From Allacma fusca (lineage: Eukaryota; Arthropoda; Collembola; Symphypleona; Sminthuridae): a stretch of 64,000 bases of DNA. Made by a program: the position numbers and the translations under genes. The DNA lies in the NCBI GenBank assembly GCA_947179485.1, contig CAMXBY010000049.1:49791-113790 (forward strand), in the 5' to 3' direction. The notes under the pieces are model-generated. The model saw nothing but the letters and a program-made list of their open reading frames with translations. It was not told where the DNA came from and ran no database searches. Below are positions 1 through 11,237 of this stretch, one piece after another; position 1 is the first letter of the stretch, and every line of letters begins with the position of its first letter.

Positions 1-781
1 TAAATCTCACAATCAGTATACTCATGCACATTCTAGCGTCTATGTAAGAGTAACCCAAACCTATGAGTATGAGTAATAATTATATCTGCTGAGCACGGCT
101 TTCTACTGGTTCACTTGATTCAATCTGCAACAAAAACGTTTTAAGCCTGAAAAGTGATTGACTAGAAATAACGCCGGCGGAAGATGATAGATGCAGTAAT
201 TGTACAACACTAAGTACAAACTAGGATTGGTTTAAAATACTCTATTTTATGATTTCTAAGCGACTCTTCATGACTCCGTTAATGGCTTTTCAGCTTACTT
301 TGATACCTACCCAAATCCCTCCTATAAATACTGCAAATTCCACAAAATGCCTCAAAAAGTCATTCGGTTGTAATAACTAATGTACATAATAATCACGAGT
401 ATTGTGTTAACGAATGTAGTTACTGTGCAATTTCGTGACAAGTGAATTTTTGATCAGTATCAAAATGTTCCCTTTTATATTATTATTTACTCCCACAAAA
501 TTATGGAAAAATAGACCAAATTTTTTTGTCTTCTTGTAAAGACATGTTGAAGAATTAAATTTTACAATATTCTAGCCTTGCATCCAAATCATTTTATTTA
601 ATACACTTTGTTCAATTTAGTGAAACAGCATGCATATAATTTTGCTACCAATCAAAAATGTACAGATCATTTTGCCTCTTCGCCGACGATTTATACTGTA
701 TATCAGTTAACTTTTTATTACAAATTGTACTTGCAATTGTACTTATCGGGGAAACTATATCCAATTATTTTGCAATTGCCT
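1..781. other. AT-rich DNA, no gene seen
   Basis: No reading frame with recognisable protein character, no RNA gene and no terminal repeats were found. It looks like ordinary intergenic or intronic DNA. Confidence 0.5.
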
Positions 782-897
782 TATCAATTATAATAATTAT
801 AGTATTGCATTATCAATTATAATAATTATAGTATTGCATTATCAATTATAATAATTATAGTATTGCATTATCAATTATAATAATTATATTATTGCAA
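782..897. repeat. 29-bp tandem repeat, four copies
   Basis: Four head-to-tail units of 29 bp, each beginning TATCAATTATAATAATTATA and ending ATTGCAT, start at 782, 811, 840 and 869. The first three are identical and the fourth differs near its end. The unit contains an AT-rich inverted repeat around TATAATTATTATA. Confidence 0.9.
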
Positions 898-1784
898 GTG
901 CAAGTTCGGTTATTCTCAATCTTTGCACCGAAAGAAGCTCTATTTTTCGTTATCAAAATGTTAGATTGCTAAAGTGGTATCTTGAGCGAAAGTTAATGTT
1001 GGGTTGAGGAAATTGTCGTCATTGTGTTGTGTAACTTAATGCACATCAACCCAAAGGTTGACCGGAAGGACTTGTAAGTGTTTTTTCTTGTAAAGTTTCA
1101 TAATTTACAATTTTTGATAACTTACGATTTTACTATTTTTTAGAGAATATCAAAAGTTGTAACTTAAGAACCACGACTGAATTCATGACCAAAGACTTCC
1201 GAGAATAACCCCATTGCTTTGTAAAATTCTTGATTGAATTGAAATATTGTTTGACTTACCCGTTAACACTGATAAGAATAAAGCCGTCTTCCATTCCATG
1301 CTGTACAAAAGAATTTATTTTCATAAAATATGAAACTACTCCTTCCGTTGAAAGCACTTTGAACTGACTGAATTACAAAATTTTAAACATTGTTTATTGA
1401 CAACAGAGTTGAACCCGATAATCATCAACAAACGGAACTTTCTACAAACAAAATTAATTCTAATACAATTGGTTGATGTCATCACTTTAAGTGGTGCGAA
1501 CTAACAATGCACAGGATGACTCCAAACTTGCTTTTCTAGCTCAAATAATGGAATCATTCCTAAAATAATTGATTTCTCCATTTGTAGCAACTATTATTAC
1601 GGTAGAATTCGTGTCTTTTGTACTACCAGTTACCTATTAAATAGCTTATTTCTCCACAAAAGGCTCAAAAAATTAATTTTAGACGAATATTTGGATATGC
1701 ATAAAATTATTTAACAATCCATAAAAATCAATCTTTTCTTTACATTTTACATCCCACATAATCGCCCTGGGTAAATGAAATCAA
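898..1784. other. AT-rich DNA, no gene seen
   Basis: No coding, RNA or mobile element signature was recognised here. Confidence 0.45.
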
Positions 1785-2020
1785 ATTGTTTAAGATCTGT
1801 ATGGGTATGGGTATGGGTCAGTGGTCTTCACGGGAACGGGTAAAACCCGGGTACATGGGAACGGGAACGGATACAGGAACGGGTACGGGAACAAATATTT
1901 TGTTCCCAACCAATTTGGGTACAGGTTCAGGAACACACTCAAGTGGACCCGACCACTGGGAACAGGAACAGGAGTGGGAACAGGAACCAAGATTCCAAGA
2001 GGAACCTCAATTTTGGCCTC
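1785..2020 (+). repeat. GGGTAC/GGGAAC-rich low-complexity tract
   Basis: A GC-richer tract of degenerate GGGTA, GGGAACGGGTA and GGAACAGGAAC steps. Its composition resembles the GTACC-rich elements at 12.3-13.1, 28.3-29.2 and 43.9-46.2 kb, but the shared CAGTGCATCGCATGGGTA terminus is absent, so it is either a remnant or a separate simple repeat. Open frames across it on both strands come from the lack of stop codons in the repeat. Confidence 0.6.
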
Positions 2021-2579
2021 ATACATAGTTGTATTTGACCAATTGCAGATCAATTTTTTAATTGACAGTCAATTACCGGAAACCAACTTAAAGCTTCATT
2101 ATTTGAAGTTGGCAATTTTAAGTTGTAATATTTGTACAAATTGAAGTTGAATTGAAATTGACTTGAAGTTGATTTCAATTGAGTTGGGCAATTAAACGTG
2201 ATATTAAATACTTCTACTTAATACCAAAATAAAAATGTATAATGGGTAAAAATAAATTTCCCAAAGAAGCGTTTTAGACACCGCAAAGGATTTTTGCTTC
2301 AAAAACTTCAATTTTTGTTCAAATTTCCGCCGAAAATGAATACCGTAAATAACAAATAAATTTTGTAGCTGAAATCATGCTTGTTTGTCAAAGGATTTAT
2401 TTTTTGTGTTTAGGTGACTGCTTGAACCATCTTCTGAGTCTCCAGTAACAACTAAATCAACAATTTTCGACCTTTCCTCACTCATAACGAATAACGTTGA
2501 TTGAACTTATGAATTATTTTAACGTAGTATAGATTGTGTATGAGCTGGATTTCAGGAGCTTTGTGTTGTCAGCAGCGTG
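2021..2579. other. TTGAAGTTG-rich tract then AT-rich DNA
   Basis: Positions 2035-2200 hold degenerate AAGTTG/CAATT steps. The remainder shows no gene. The region runs unbroken into the first copy of the 942-bp duplication. Confidence 0.45.
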
Positions 2580-3521
2580 GCGCAGTATCTTTTGTTCATT
2601 AAAACTACGAGTGGATTCCCGCAATGTACTACAAAGCTTTTCCCAACGCGAATGTTTAATTCGTTCAGAAATTGTCAATTGATCAACTTCAACTGTCAAC
2701 TGGGTCTGCTTTTTGAGAACGGCCACCCTTGATCGTCACTATTCCAGAAAACACTTTAATTTAGACCAGAAATGCATAATGTAGAGAAAACATTTTCCCA
2801 AAATAAAATTTCCCCAAAAACCAAATAGGAAGGTCAATAAACCGAGAAAACCCGAAATATTAAATAATAGCGTTACTACTTACAATATTGAAAATCGTAC
2901 TCAGATTTACTATCTAAGCATCTACTACACTGATGATTTTTTCCCGGGCCCTAAAATAAAAACTTCGTAAAAAATTACATGGTAAATTTTAAAATTTCAC
3001 CATTTTGTTTGACTGCCGGCACTCCCAAATTCAGAGGTGTCCATCCTTCGAAGGATTTCCTTCAAAGAAGGCTTCTTTGAACGAATTAAGCGTTAGCTTT
3101 GGCAATTATGAAGGGAACGGAAGGAAGGCTGGAAAGGAAACGAAGGATGAACGAAGGCCTCAGCTCTTTGCAGAAATAATGGAATGTGAAGGAACATGTT
3201 AATTTTACAGCCTTCGACGCCGTTGGAACTTACAATCCCATCTACTATATTTTAAGCAAAATCCTTCCGTAACTAAAATTCATGTACGTAAGTACACCGT
3301 TACTCAACTGAAAAACATTATTCTGGCGGGTCTGCTTAATGTTATTCTAGAAACATTTATCTGACAATGGCAGAATCATACCCGGAGCATGTGAGCATTT
3401 TATTCCCTTCACTGTACATATGTACATAATAATCTACAATAATTGTAATTAATTACAAAATAATTATTAGTTTTTCAGACGTAAGCTGTTGGAAGTTTAA
3501 AGCTCTTACGTTGTGACTTGT
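2580..3521. repeat. 942-bp direct duplication, left copy
   Basis: This block matches 4839-5780 at a constant offset of 2,259 bases with no indel and no mismatch seen by eye. It begins GCGCAGTATCTTTTGTTCAT and ends TTGTGACTTGT. It includes, from about 3008, the left half of the palindromic MITE and hAT-like element that is complete only around the right copy. The sequence downstream of the right copy completes those elements, so the right copy sits in the ancestral context. Confidence 0.93.
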
Positions 3522-4838
3522 ATGTATGTATGTATGTATGTATGTTTATTGTGTTTTTGATAGGCTCATACACAAGTATACAATAGGTAATTATACATAT
3601 TGCAGATTTGTAAGTTTACATTTTTCCTAAAATTATTCCCACCTTATAGATTTATGATTATAATATAGTATTTTGATTACTACGACGCATCATTCTAATA
3701 CATTTCCGATCATTTTGAAAATAGTTTGCACATTTCATAAAAGAAATCATAAACAGCATTTAACACTGAGGGCTCTCCTGAACACAGTAGCTCCTGAAAC
3801 CCCTTTGCCTTATTTGAGTCATGCATATATCTACATAATATTCTAATTCTAAGTTGTGATAACTTAATACATTCTACGTATCGATGCATCCACGAATCCT
3901 TCCCGTCCCCACATAGAGAACACTGATTTATACTTGTCACTACACCACAATAGTTCCTGCACCATATCGCTGATTTTTCTGCCTTGGCTAGCCTTAGATT
4001 AGCTATCAGCTTTTTCTTATATAATGGCAGATTTGTCGTTAGGTATTCGGGATAATTAGTGTTTCTCAGAAGGCATTTATAGTATGGTGTACTATTTGAC
4101 TCAATAATGCGTTCTACATCTTCCATATACGATTTGGCAGTGGCTGCTTCAATTATTCCGTCGAAATTAGTTTTAACCCATTCCTTTGATAAATCCTCCA
4201 AAGGCATCTCGTAGCCTAAATCATGCAGTTCCTCCCTTATTTTAGCAACCCAATTCCATGCCGGTTTGTACATGCTACTTCTTTCTATTTTAATTAATCT
4301 ATGTAATACTATAGATGGGTATCGACCACTATCCATATTTAATATTTTGTAAAGGTAAAGCAATGACAGCTTTAATACTGTACATTTGATTTTGCATCTG
4401 CCTGCTTCAACCCTAGTTGTGTGATTTGAGGTTTGGAACGGCAGCCCTAACACTCTCCTGAAAAAGGTGGTCTGTACAGTTTCGATTTCATCTGTTTGTC
4501 CCATTCCCCATACTGCAGCGGAGTATAATAAATTGGACATACACATTGATTCAAATAGCCTGGATATTGACTTCCATGACCCACAATGTGACAGTTGTAT
4601 GATTTTGAGTACTTCGTGCATGGCCTGGTACGCTTTCCGTTTAAAATAACCAGCTGTAAGGCGAAAAGATCCACTTGAGTAAAAAGGTACCCTAAGATAT
4701 ACGTATTCACTAACAATTTCTAATAGCGTATCCTTAAAGCAGAACACCGGAGGTTTTACTGATTTCCTGTTTGAAAATATCATTACCTTCGTTTTACTTG
4801 TGTTCACCTGCAGACAATTTAGTGCACAGTATTCCTCT
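3522..4838 (-). mobile_element. 5'-truncated non-LTR retrotransposon (LINE) fragment
   Basis: A minus-strand fragment lies exactly between the two 942-bp direct copies. Its 3' end is marked on the plus strand by about six TATG units at 3521-3544, a microsatellite tail of the kind many non-LTR elements carry in place of poly(A). The coding remnant is the C-terminal end of a LINE reverse transcriptase ORF. The 5' cut at 4838 falls inside the ORF, as expected for 5' truncation during target-primed reverse transcription. Confidence 0.8.
3710..4838 (-). pseudogene. C-terminal part of a LINE ORF2 (reverse transcriptase end plus zinc-knuckle-like segment)
   Basis: An open frame of roughly 375 codons. 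Near its N-terminus it has LQVNTSKTKVMIF, the motif that follows the catalytic palm in LINE reverse transcriptases (the N-x-x-K-T-K-x-M signature). The palm with its YADD box is missing because of 5' truncation. A later region has CSLCGDGKDSWMHRYVEC, a CCHC-like zinc-binding arrangement typical of the C-terminus of such ORFs. The frame runs past 4838 into the flanking duplication, so the apparent start MNKRYC is not element sequence. The clade (Jockey, CR1, R1 and similar) cannot be set from this fragment. No endonuclease domain remains. Confidence 0.78.
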
Positions 4839-5780
4839 GCGCAGTATCTTTTGTTCATTAAAACTACGAGTGGATTCCCGCAATGTACTACAAAGCTTTT
4901 CCCAACGCGAATGTTTAATTCGTTCAGAAATTGTCAATTGATCAACTTCAACTGTCAACTGGGTCTGCTTTTTGAGAACGGCCACCCTTGATCGTCACTA
5001 TTCCAGAAAACACTTTAATTTAGACCAGAAATGCATAATGTAGAGAAAACATTTTCCCAAAATAAAATTTCCCCAAAAACCAAATAGGAAGGTCAATAAA
5101 CCGAGAAAACCCGAAATATTAAATAATAGCGTTACTACTTACAATATTGAAAATCGTACTCAGATTTACTATCTAAGCATCTACTACACTGATGATTTTT
5201 TCCCGGGCCCTAAAATAAAAACTTCGTAAAAAATTACATGGTAAATTTTAAAATTTCACCATTTTGTTTGACTGCCGGCACTCCCAAATTCAGAGGTGTC
5301 CATCCTTCGAAGGATTTCCTTCAAAGAAGGCTTCTTTGAACGAATTAAGCGTTAGCTTTGGCAATTATGAAGGGAACGGAAGGAAGGCTGGAAAGGAAAC
5401 GAAGGATGAACGAAGGCCTCAGCTCTTTGCAGAAATAATGGAATGTGAAGGAACATGTTAATTTTACAGCCTTCGACGCCGTTGGAACTTACAATCCCAT
5501 CTACTATATTTTAAGCAAAATCCTTCCGTAACTAAAATTCATGTACGTAAGTACACCGTTACTCAACTGAAAAACATTATTCTGGCGGGTCTGCTTAATG
5601 TTATTCTAGAAACATTTATCTGACAATGGCAGAATCATACCCGGAGCATGTGAGCATTTTATTCCCTTCACTGTACATATGTACATAATAATCTACAATA
5701 ATTGTAATTAATTACAAAATAATTATTAGTTTTTCAGACGTAAGCTGTTGGAAGTTTAAAGCTCTTACGTTGTGACTTGT
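4839..5780. repeat. 942-bp direct duplication, right copy
   Basis: Partner of 2580-3521 with no visible difference. Sequence after 5780 continues the hAT-like element and MITE that start inside this copy, so this copy is in native context on its right side and the left copy is in native context on its left side. That is the arrangement expected of a very long target-site duplication around the LINE fragment. Confidence 0.93.
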
Positions 5781-6116
5781 GTTAAAAGATTTGGGATAAA
5801 TACATGAACATGGAAGGAAGGGAACGCATGAAGGGCATTTAAATATTTTTTGAAGGCTGAATGAAGGATTATAGCAGGATTTGAATGAAGGAAAGGCGAA
5901 GGAAGGGTAAATATTCAGAAGGCTTCATTTTACGGAACGATGAAGGAACGTATAATTGGAAACGGTCACCCTTCTGAAGGATGAACGAAGGCGATTTCAA
6001 ATGGACACCTCTGCTCCCAAATAAACGCTTTTTTAACATTTTAAAACGAAGATTTTATTAATCCCCACATTTTCCAGCAATAAAAAAGCGTTTATTTGGG
6101 AGTGCCGGCAGTCAAA
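5267..6116. mobile_element. Palindromic MITE, split by a hAT-like insertion
   Basis: The left end TTTGACTGCCGGCACTCC at 5267 mirrors the right end GGAGTGCCGGCAGTCAAA ending at 6116. After removal of the inner insertion, the arms extend through AAATAAACGCTTTTTT and its complement, giving inverted arms of about 35 bp around a 60-bp centre. The intact MITE was therefore only about 120 bp. No clear target-site duplication is visible, so the superfamily is open. Confidence 0.72.
5289..6013. mobile_element. hAT-like non-autonomous element rich in GAAGG
   Basis: Termini CAGAGGTGTCCAT (from 5291) and ATGGACACCTCTG (to 6013) are inverted. An 8-bp target duplication CTCCCAAA lies at 5281-5288 and 6014-6021, the hAT-type size. 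Two extra T residues lie between the left duplication and the terminal CAG. The interior is dominated by GAAGGAA steps and holds no transposase. Its left half is repeated in the left 942-bp copy from about 3030. Confidence 0.75.
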
Positions 6117-7254
6117 TCGGGGTACATCCGAAACGGGTAATTTATATACATATCCAGTTAAGGCGTTGTGCACATATTACTACCACGCATGGATTGTATG
6201 CGTATACGTACAGCCAGCATGCAAGCATTGCTCCAAAGTCCAATCACGCTCCATTCCTTGGGACTGTGCCGCATCTCAACTAGTCCCAAATTATGTTTTT
6301 AACAATTTTAGATTGGTTGGCTGTAGACTAATTATATTTGGCCTCAACATTATCCACAGTATTTAAAATGAATGTATGTACATTATAAGTACACTAGTAA
6401 AATCCCTGTGCTTCACAGGGGCAAATACTTGAGAATTGCGAGAGTATACAAACTTGAGACCTACCGTAAATGGCTGTAGTTCCCGTATCAAGGCCTGTCG
6501 AGAAGGCTTCGCCCGGAAAAGTAATCTCATATAAGACATGTGAACTATTGATTGTAAGACTAAAAATTCGTTTCATAAAGCTAGTTGACATTACAACATC
6601 AACAAATTATATGGCACAATATTCCGGCCGACCAGGGTTTAACTAATCGCTTGATCAATTTAATACCAACATTCCATTGTTATTGAATCCCGCTGTTGCA
6701 TGACTGCAAGGTGCTTCGTCCCTTAGTGGATCAGCACGTGCTGATCAAATATGATTTTTAATAATTTTATTATAAATTGTATATAGCTCAGTTGTGTCGT
6801 AATAATGTAACTGAAGCCCCCGGCACTGGATGCACTGATTTTTTAAAATAGGAAAAATGAATGGAATTCGTATAAGCGCAGCACATTTCACGTGCCATAG
6901 TCACTAAAACTCATGGTTCCTACAAATCAATCCTTATTGCCTAATGATATTTTCGAGGATATAAAGATCATATGTGGATGTTAAGGCTTGTAATTAAAAA
7001 ACAGTGAGCAAATAACTTCAGCAATACAATATTTGAGAATTTAACTGACGTAAATATAAAAAGTGTTACAATAAGTACTTTCAATTCTATTTGATTTTTC
7101 CTTATACGAATCCTACAGTTATGCGTACAAAGTTCAGTCAGTAAAATTCTCCTGTCAAATTCTTAAGGTCTGGATAATTAGAAAGTATATTTAATTTGAT
7201 TGATAGAGCATAGTGACCTTTCGGTTTCGATTTGATAAAATAATCAGATTGCAA
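6117..7254. other. No gene recognised
   Basis: AT-rich DNA with no convincing coding exon. A minus-strand frame at 6394-6591 reads ...FPGEAFSTGLDTGTTAIYG... and may be a repeat fragment, but its family was not recognised. Confidence 0.4.
6729..6746. other. 18-bp perfect palindrome centred on an E-box
   Basis: GATCAGCACGTGCTGATC is self-complementary over all 18 bases and contains CACGTG, the core bound by bHLH factors. No gene start is apparent nearby, so regulatory function is only a possibility. Confidence 0.4.
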
Positions 7255-7790
7255 TTTGTACCCATGACGACCACTGGTATTGGTATGCCCATTTCATGGC
7301 ATGTTTTGCATATTCAGCCTGGGCAGGCATTTTCTGAGTATTCGCTCCAATTTTTTCAATATGTGGCTTTAGCTGCCTGCTAATTTTGAAAACTATGTCA
7401 CATAACAGTATGTTGCAAATACTTTTAATATTCAACTGGATTATGTGATAAAATTACAGAAACAATCTGTTTCCAAAAAGGTTGAAATGTGGAGATCACT
7501 AACAGTTGATCAAACAAGAACCTTGTTAGCTGCAGTCTGTTGCAAGTTGATATATACATATTTACGAAATAATAATAATAATTATATTTTATTTATTTTG
7601 TTGTAAAAAATAGTTAAAAAAGAAAATAGATTAAAAACATCTTTGTGAGCTTCGAAATTTGTCATCATCTAAATGTATTTATTTTTACATTTTGGACTCC
7701 TAGAACTGCACTATTTTACTAGGGTTGATTAAATGCGATTTTCAAAGTCGACACAAAATTTGTTGCGCAAGTAAATCGCATTGTTATATT
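7255..7790 (-). mobile_element. Old diverged fragment of the GGGCATTTT hAT family
   Basis: Read on the minus strand, this stretch matches the right-hand part of the hAT element at 25152-26231. Shared landmarks are the GCCTGGGCAGGCATTTT segment, the block around CAGTATGTTGCAAAT, the run near TTTTGGACTCCTAGAA, and a GTCGAC-containing block. Identity is well below that expected of a recent copy and no terminus is preserved. Confidence 0.65.
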
Positions 7791-7903
7791 GGCTGGTTTT
7801 CTATGCGTAATGATATTATTTGTAAAATTTTTAATTTATATTAAAGTTGATTAAAAGGTAAATATTATAGTCAATAAATGCAATCAGTTATAAATACGCT
7901 TAC

Positions 7904-8475
7904 TTCTGAATTTTGGGCGAGCGCAACAGATCTGTCGTTACACAAAACGCTCAAAGCAAAACCATTCTCCCCTTCAGTGATGTTTGACATATCAGTTGCA
8001 TTTTCTGGAGTAGTTTCTGGATTCTGAAATATGAAAAACGTTGTAACACTACAAAACATTATTTCAACCATACAAGTGTAATCATCGGAGTTAAGTTCTA
8101 ACATAACTGCATTTACCTCAACAGTTGATGCGCTGGGTAATTCACTATCTTCGGCTCCATGAAATAGAGATACATCATCTGCATCCTTGACTTTATCATC
8201 TTCAAGTGCTTTCATATCTGTTTTACTTCCTGCAATAGGAATTAATTTAATTCTATTAATTAATTCATAATAGTCAATACTAGTGATATAATAAAGTATA
8301 ACTCAAAAATATTAATAAAAATTCTGCAATTACCGAATGATATAAACATAGCAGGAAGATCCTCCTTGTCCCATCCCACCATTACCGTTTTCCCAACAAG
8401 ACAATCTCCTTCCAGTCCGGATAAAATTTTCCGTCGATGAATAACAGAGTATGCATTTTCCTTTTCCAAAAAATT
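7904..8475 (-). CDS. Partial three-exon gene, function not recognised
   Basis: Three coding segments join in frame on the minus strand: 8475-8334, 8229-8117 and 8023-7904. Donors are TTCG|GTAATT, GAG|GTAAAT and GAA|GTAAGC; acceptors are TATTGCAG and ATATTTCAG. Internal exon lengths (113 and 120 nt) keep the frame. The first exon encodes YSVIHRRKI...GKTVMVGWDKEDLPAMFISFG, reminiscent of small Tudor-like folds near the N-terminus of some insect BEN-domain proteins; this is a weak resemblance. Later exons are acidic and Ser/Thr-rich. No start ATG is visible upstream of 8475 and no further exon is seen left of 7904, where an old hAT fragment begins. It may be a host gene fragment or transposon cargo. 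Confidence 0.5.
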
Positions 8476-9017
8476 AACGCGTACGATGTTTTAGTCCTTT
8501 TTTATAATTTAATTCTGAAAAAACTAGTTGCAACGTTAAATGAATCAAGTCACAATCTGTAGGCCCAACAGTACAACGAAAGACCAAGGAGCGTGGCAGT
8601 CATCCGAGAAGAATTGTTCTCAGAGCATACCATGGCTTCTTTAACGTTTGAGATTAGAGAAATTAAGCGCCAAATCTCAGGCGCTAAAAATACATATAAT
8701 TATAAGAAATTATTATTACAGTTGTACTTGAGTTTCCTATTTGTCATTTTTTACAATTTTCTTAGTTTACGTTTGAAAGTAGCTAATTTAAAATTATAAT
8801 GAAACAAGCAAGAACTTGCCTCTCAGTGTCTTCTGTTTTACCCTACTATGCGCGAAAACGCCTTAAAAACCAGGTTAGTTTATATCTCGAATGCATATAT
8901 AAAATGAATATGGAAATATGAAGCAGTAAAATCTGTGAAAGAAATAGAAGCATTGCTTTTATTGAACTGATTTTAAATAATTGGTTACAGATCTGAAAAG
9001 TTAACAGCGATTTTATA
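8476..9017. other. No gene recognised
   Basis: AT-rich spacer between the divergently oriented partial gene (minus) and the transposase pseudogene (plus). Confidence 0.4.
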
Positions 9018-11237
9018 CATGATGATTCAGGAGCAGTTATTCCAATTGAGTGCAATTTGGAAATTTCAAGCTTATCCGATTGTGAAGAGGATGTTCCACT
9101 TTTACCTTCGGAAGATGAAAGTTTTAATGATTTATCTTTTGATTCAGATTCAGAATCCTCGTTTGATAATACCGTAAATGCTTTGAAAGTCCGTCATCCA
9201 TAATTAGAGTTTGCTTACACATCAATATTATAATTTGTCAATGTCAATTTATTGTCCCTCATTTGTTCTTGTCTTTAGCCATCCAAAATGTGCCCTGAGT
9301 GTGAACTATCTTACGATGAAAGCATTTCGAAAGTTAAGGATTACTGTGTAACACATAATCAAACCTACTCTGCCACACAAGATCTTCTTCATCTCATCAA
9401 GTCTCACCTGCCAAAGCAAATATAATATCCAAGTACTGTGGAGTCACTATGGGGATCAGTCGACAAAACTGCATTTCGAGAAGTATTCTATTGCCGAATG
9501 TGCACCGTTGAAATCCCAGAAAGTTTGATATGCTCCAAATGCCTTATCGCGTACGAAAGACGGACTTTAAAATCTTCGGGACGCTTGGTGTTCGATTTAA
9601 GGTCTCAATTTGAAGCTCTTTTACTCAATCCTCAGATCAAGGCATCTCTGTCGGAAGAATTATTAAAAAGAAACGCTAACAATTTTCCACACGCACCCAA
9701 TTTGTTGCATCAAGCACAAATCGGGAATGAAGATATTACCTGTAAGTTCAATTCAGATGGAGTTCCTGTATTTTCTTCTTCAAAAACAGCAATGTGGCCA
9801 TTTTTAATAAAAATCAACGAACTACCGTGTTATTTACAGAAACGTTTCGTTACTCTTGTGGATTGGGAAAGAGAAGCCCCCCGCAAAATTATTTTTTCAG
9901 CCCATTGTGTGTGAAATGAATTCACTATCAATTAATTCTTTGGACTGGGTTCATCAAGACTGCGTTTTTAAATCAAAAGTGTATTTTTTAGTGTGCCCTG
10001 TAGATTCTGTGGCCCGTCCCATGTTTCAAGGGCACACACAATTTAATGGCAAATTTGGTTGCAACTGGTGTGAACGAAAGGGAGACTCAATTAAAAAAGG
10101 TGACGGACACTGCACAGTATACCCTTTTGAACATTATGTTTTAAGAACACATGAAACATACTTAAAGAATTCAGTGGAAAACAATTTTGAAAAAGGCATG
10201 AAATCGGCTTCCCCATTCCTAGAACTCCACAAATTTAACATAATCAAAGGTTTCGCCGTCGATCACATGTACGAACTTTCACTAGATTTTGGCTTCATGA
10301 CAAGAAGGAACACTACTACATTGGAAACCGAGTAAACGACACCGACGATAACCTTCAAAACATAAAAGTTCCATCGGAATTCCCTCGGTCGGTTAGATCA
10401 GTTACTACCCAAACGCATTGGAAGGCTTCGGAGTAGCGGACATGGCTTATTATTGTACCAGTTGTTCTGAACGATATTTTACCAGAAAAATGTCTTTCAC
10501 ATTTTTTGATGCTTACTAACGCTATTATGACACTACTGGAAACAACCCCTGATGATGCAGTTACTGAAAGTAGTAGTGATCAGTTAACAGAATTTGTTAA
10601 AGGTGTTGGCTCTTTGTATGGACCTGAGAATTTAAGTTTTAATGTCCATCAGCTGTTGCTTATTCCTGAATGTGTGAAAAATTTAGTCCCGTTATGTTCA
10701 ACGTCCGCTTTTGCTTTTGAATCCTTTAACGGGAAATTATTGACATACATTAAAAGTTCCAATGGTGTGTATCAACAAGTTTCTGCAAGATATTTAAATG
10801 AACTGAGATTCAAAGCTTTTAAAAGCGCAAGACATTTTACCAGCAGAATTTTGCATCCAAAACATGAGCATTCAATCCCCGAAATTATACCTGTAGTTAT
10901 GAAAGACGTGAGTTTACACTTCCTTAATTCATCAAATTCAGCAGTTATTGGTGGGTTTATTTTTAAAGTAAACGATAGCAAAAAATGTTCAAATAACACA
11001 TTTTTACTAGGAAATAATATTGTTGGCGAGGCTGTAAAATTTTATAATATTATTTGTCAATGCAGTGAAAATTGTGCTTCAAAGAATTTGCAATGCTTAA
11101 AATATTTAGAGTTAAACGCAAAAAACATCTACATACGGTTTACTACCGCCGTAAGGATGCATTTCAAATTCAAGAATTACATCCTTTGGAAAAATTATTG
11201 CCCGTTAAATTTGTTACTTTTGTATCATTTGGAATAA
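9018..11237 (+). pseudogene. CACTA/EnSpm-like transposase (Transposase_21-like), broken
   Basis: A decayed transposase spread over several frames. An acidic Ser/Asp-rich segment lies at 9019-9203, a cysteine-rich segment (CPECELSYDE, then YCRMCTVEIPESLICSKC) at 9287-9560, and a core at 9438-10335 with GCNWCERKG and FAVDHMYELSLDFGF. A C-terminal region from about 10350 has ...LPEKCLSHFLMLTNA... and HQLLLIPECVKN...SAFAFESFNGKLL, the pattern seen next to Transposase_21/DUF4218 in CACTA-type elements of animals. Lesions include a stop near 9423, a frame change around 9900 and an in-frame TAG near 10434. Terminal CACT(A/G) repeats were not found, so element limits are unknown. The family is inferred from memory of conserved blocks. 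Confidence 0.65.

Noticed and set aside
1786-2144. Overlapping open frames of 80-107 codons on both strands
   Set aside because: They arise from GGGTAC/GGAAC low-complexity sequence that lacks stop codons; the translations are repetitive.
3005-3202. 65-codon frame present identically at 5264-5461
   Set aside because: Its identity is explained by the 942-bp duplication, and it lies in GAAGG-rich hAT-like sequence.
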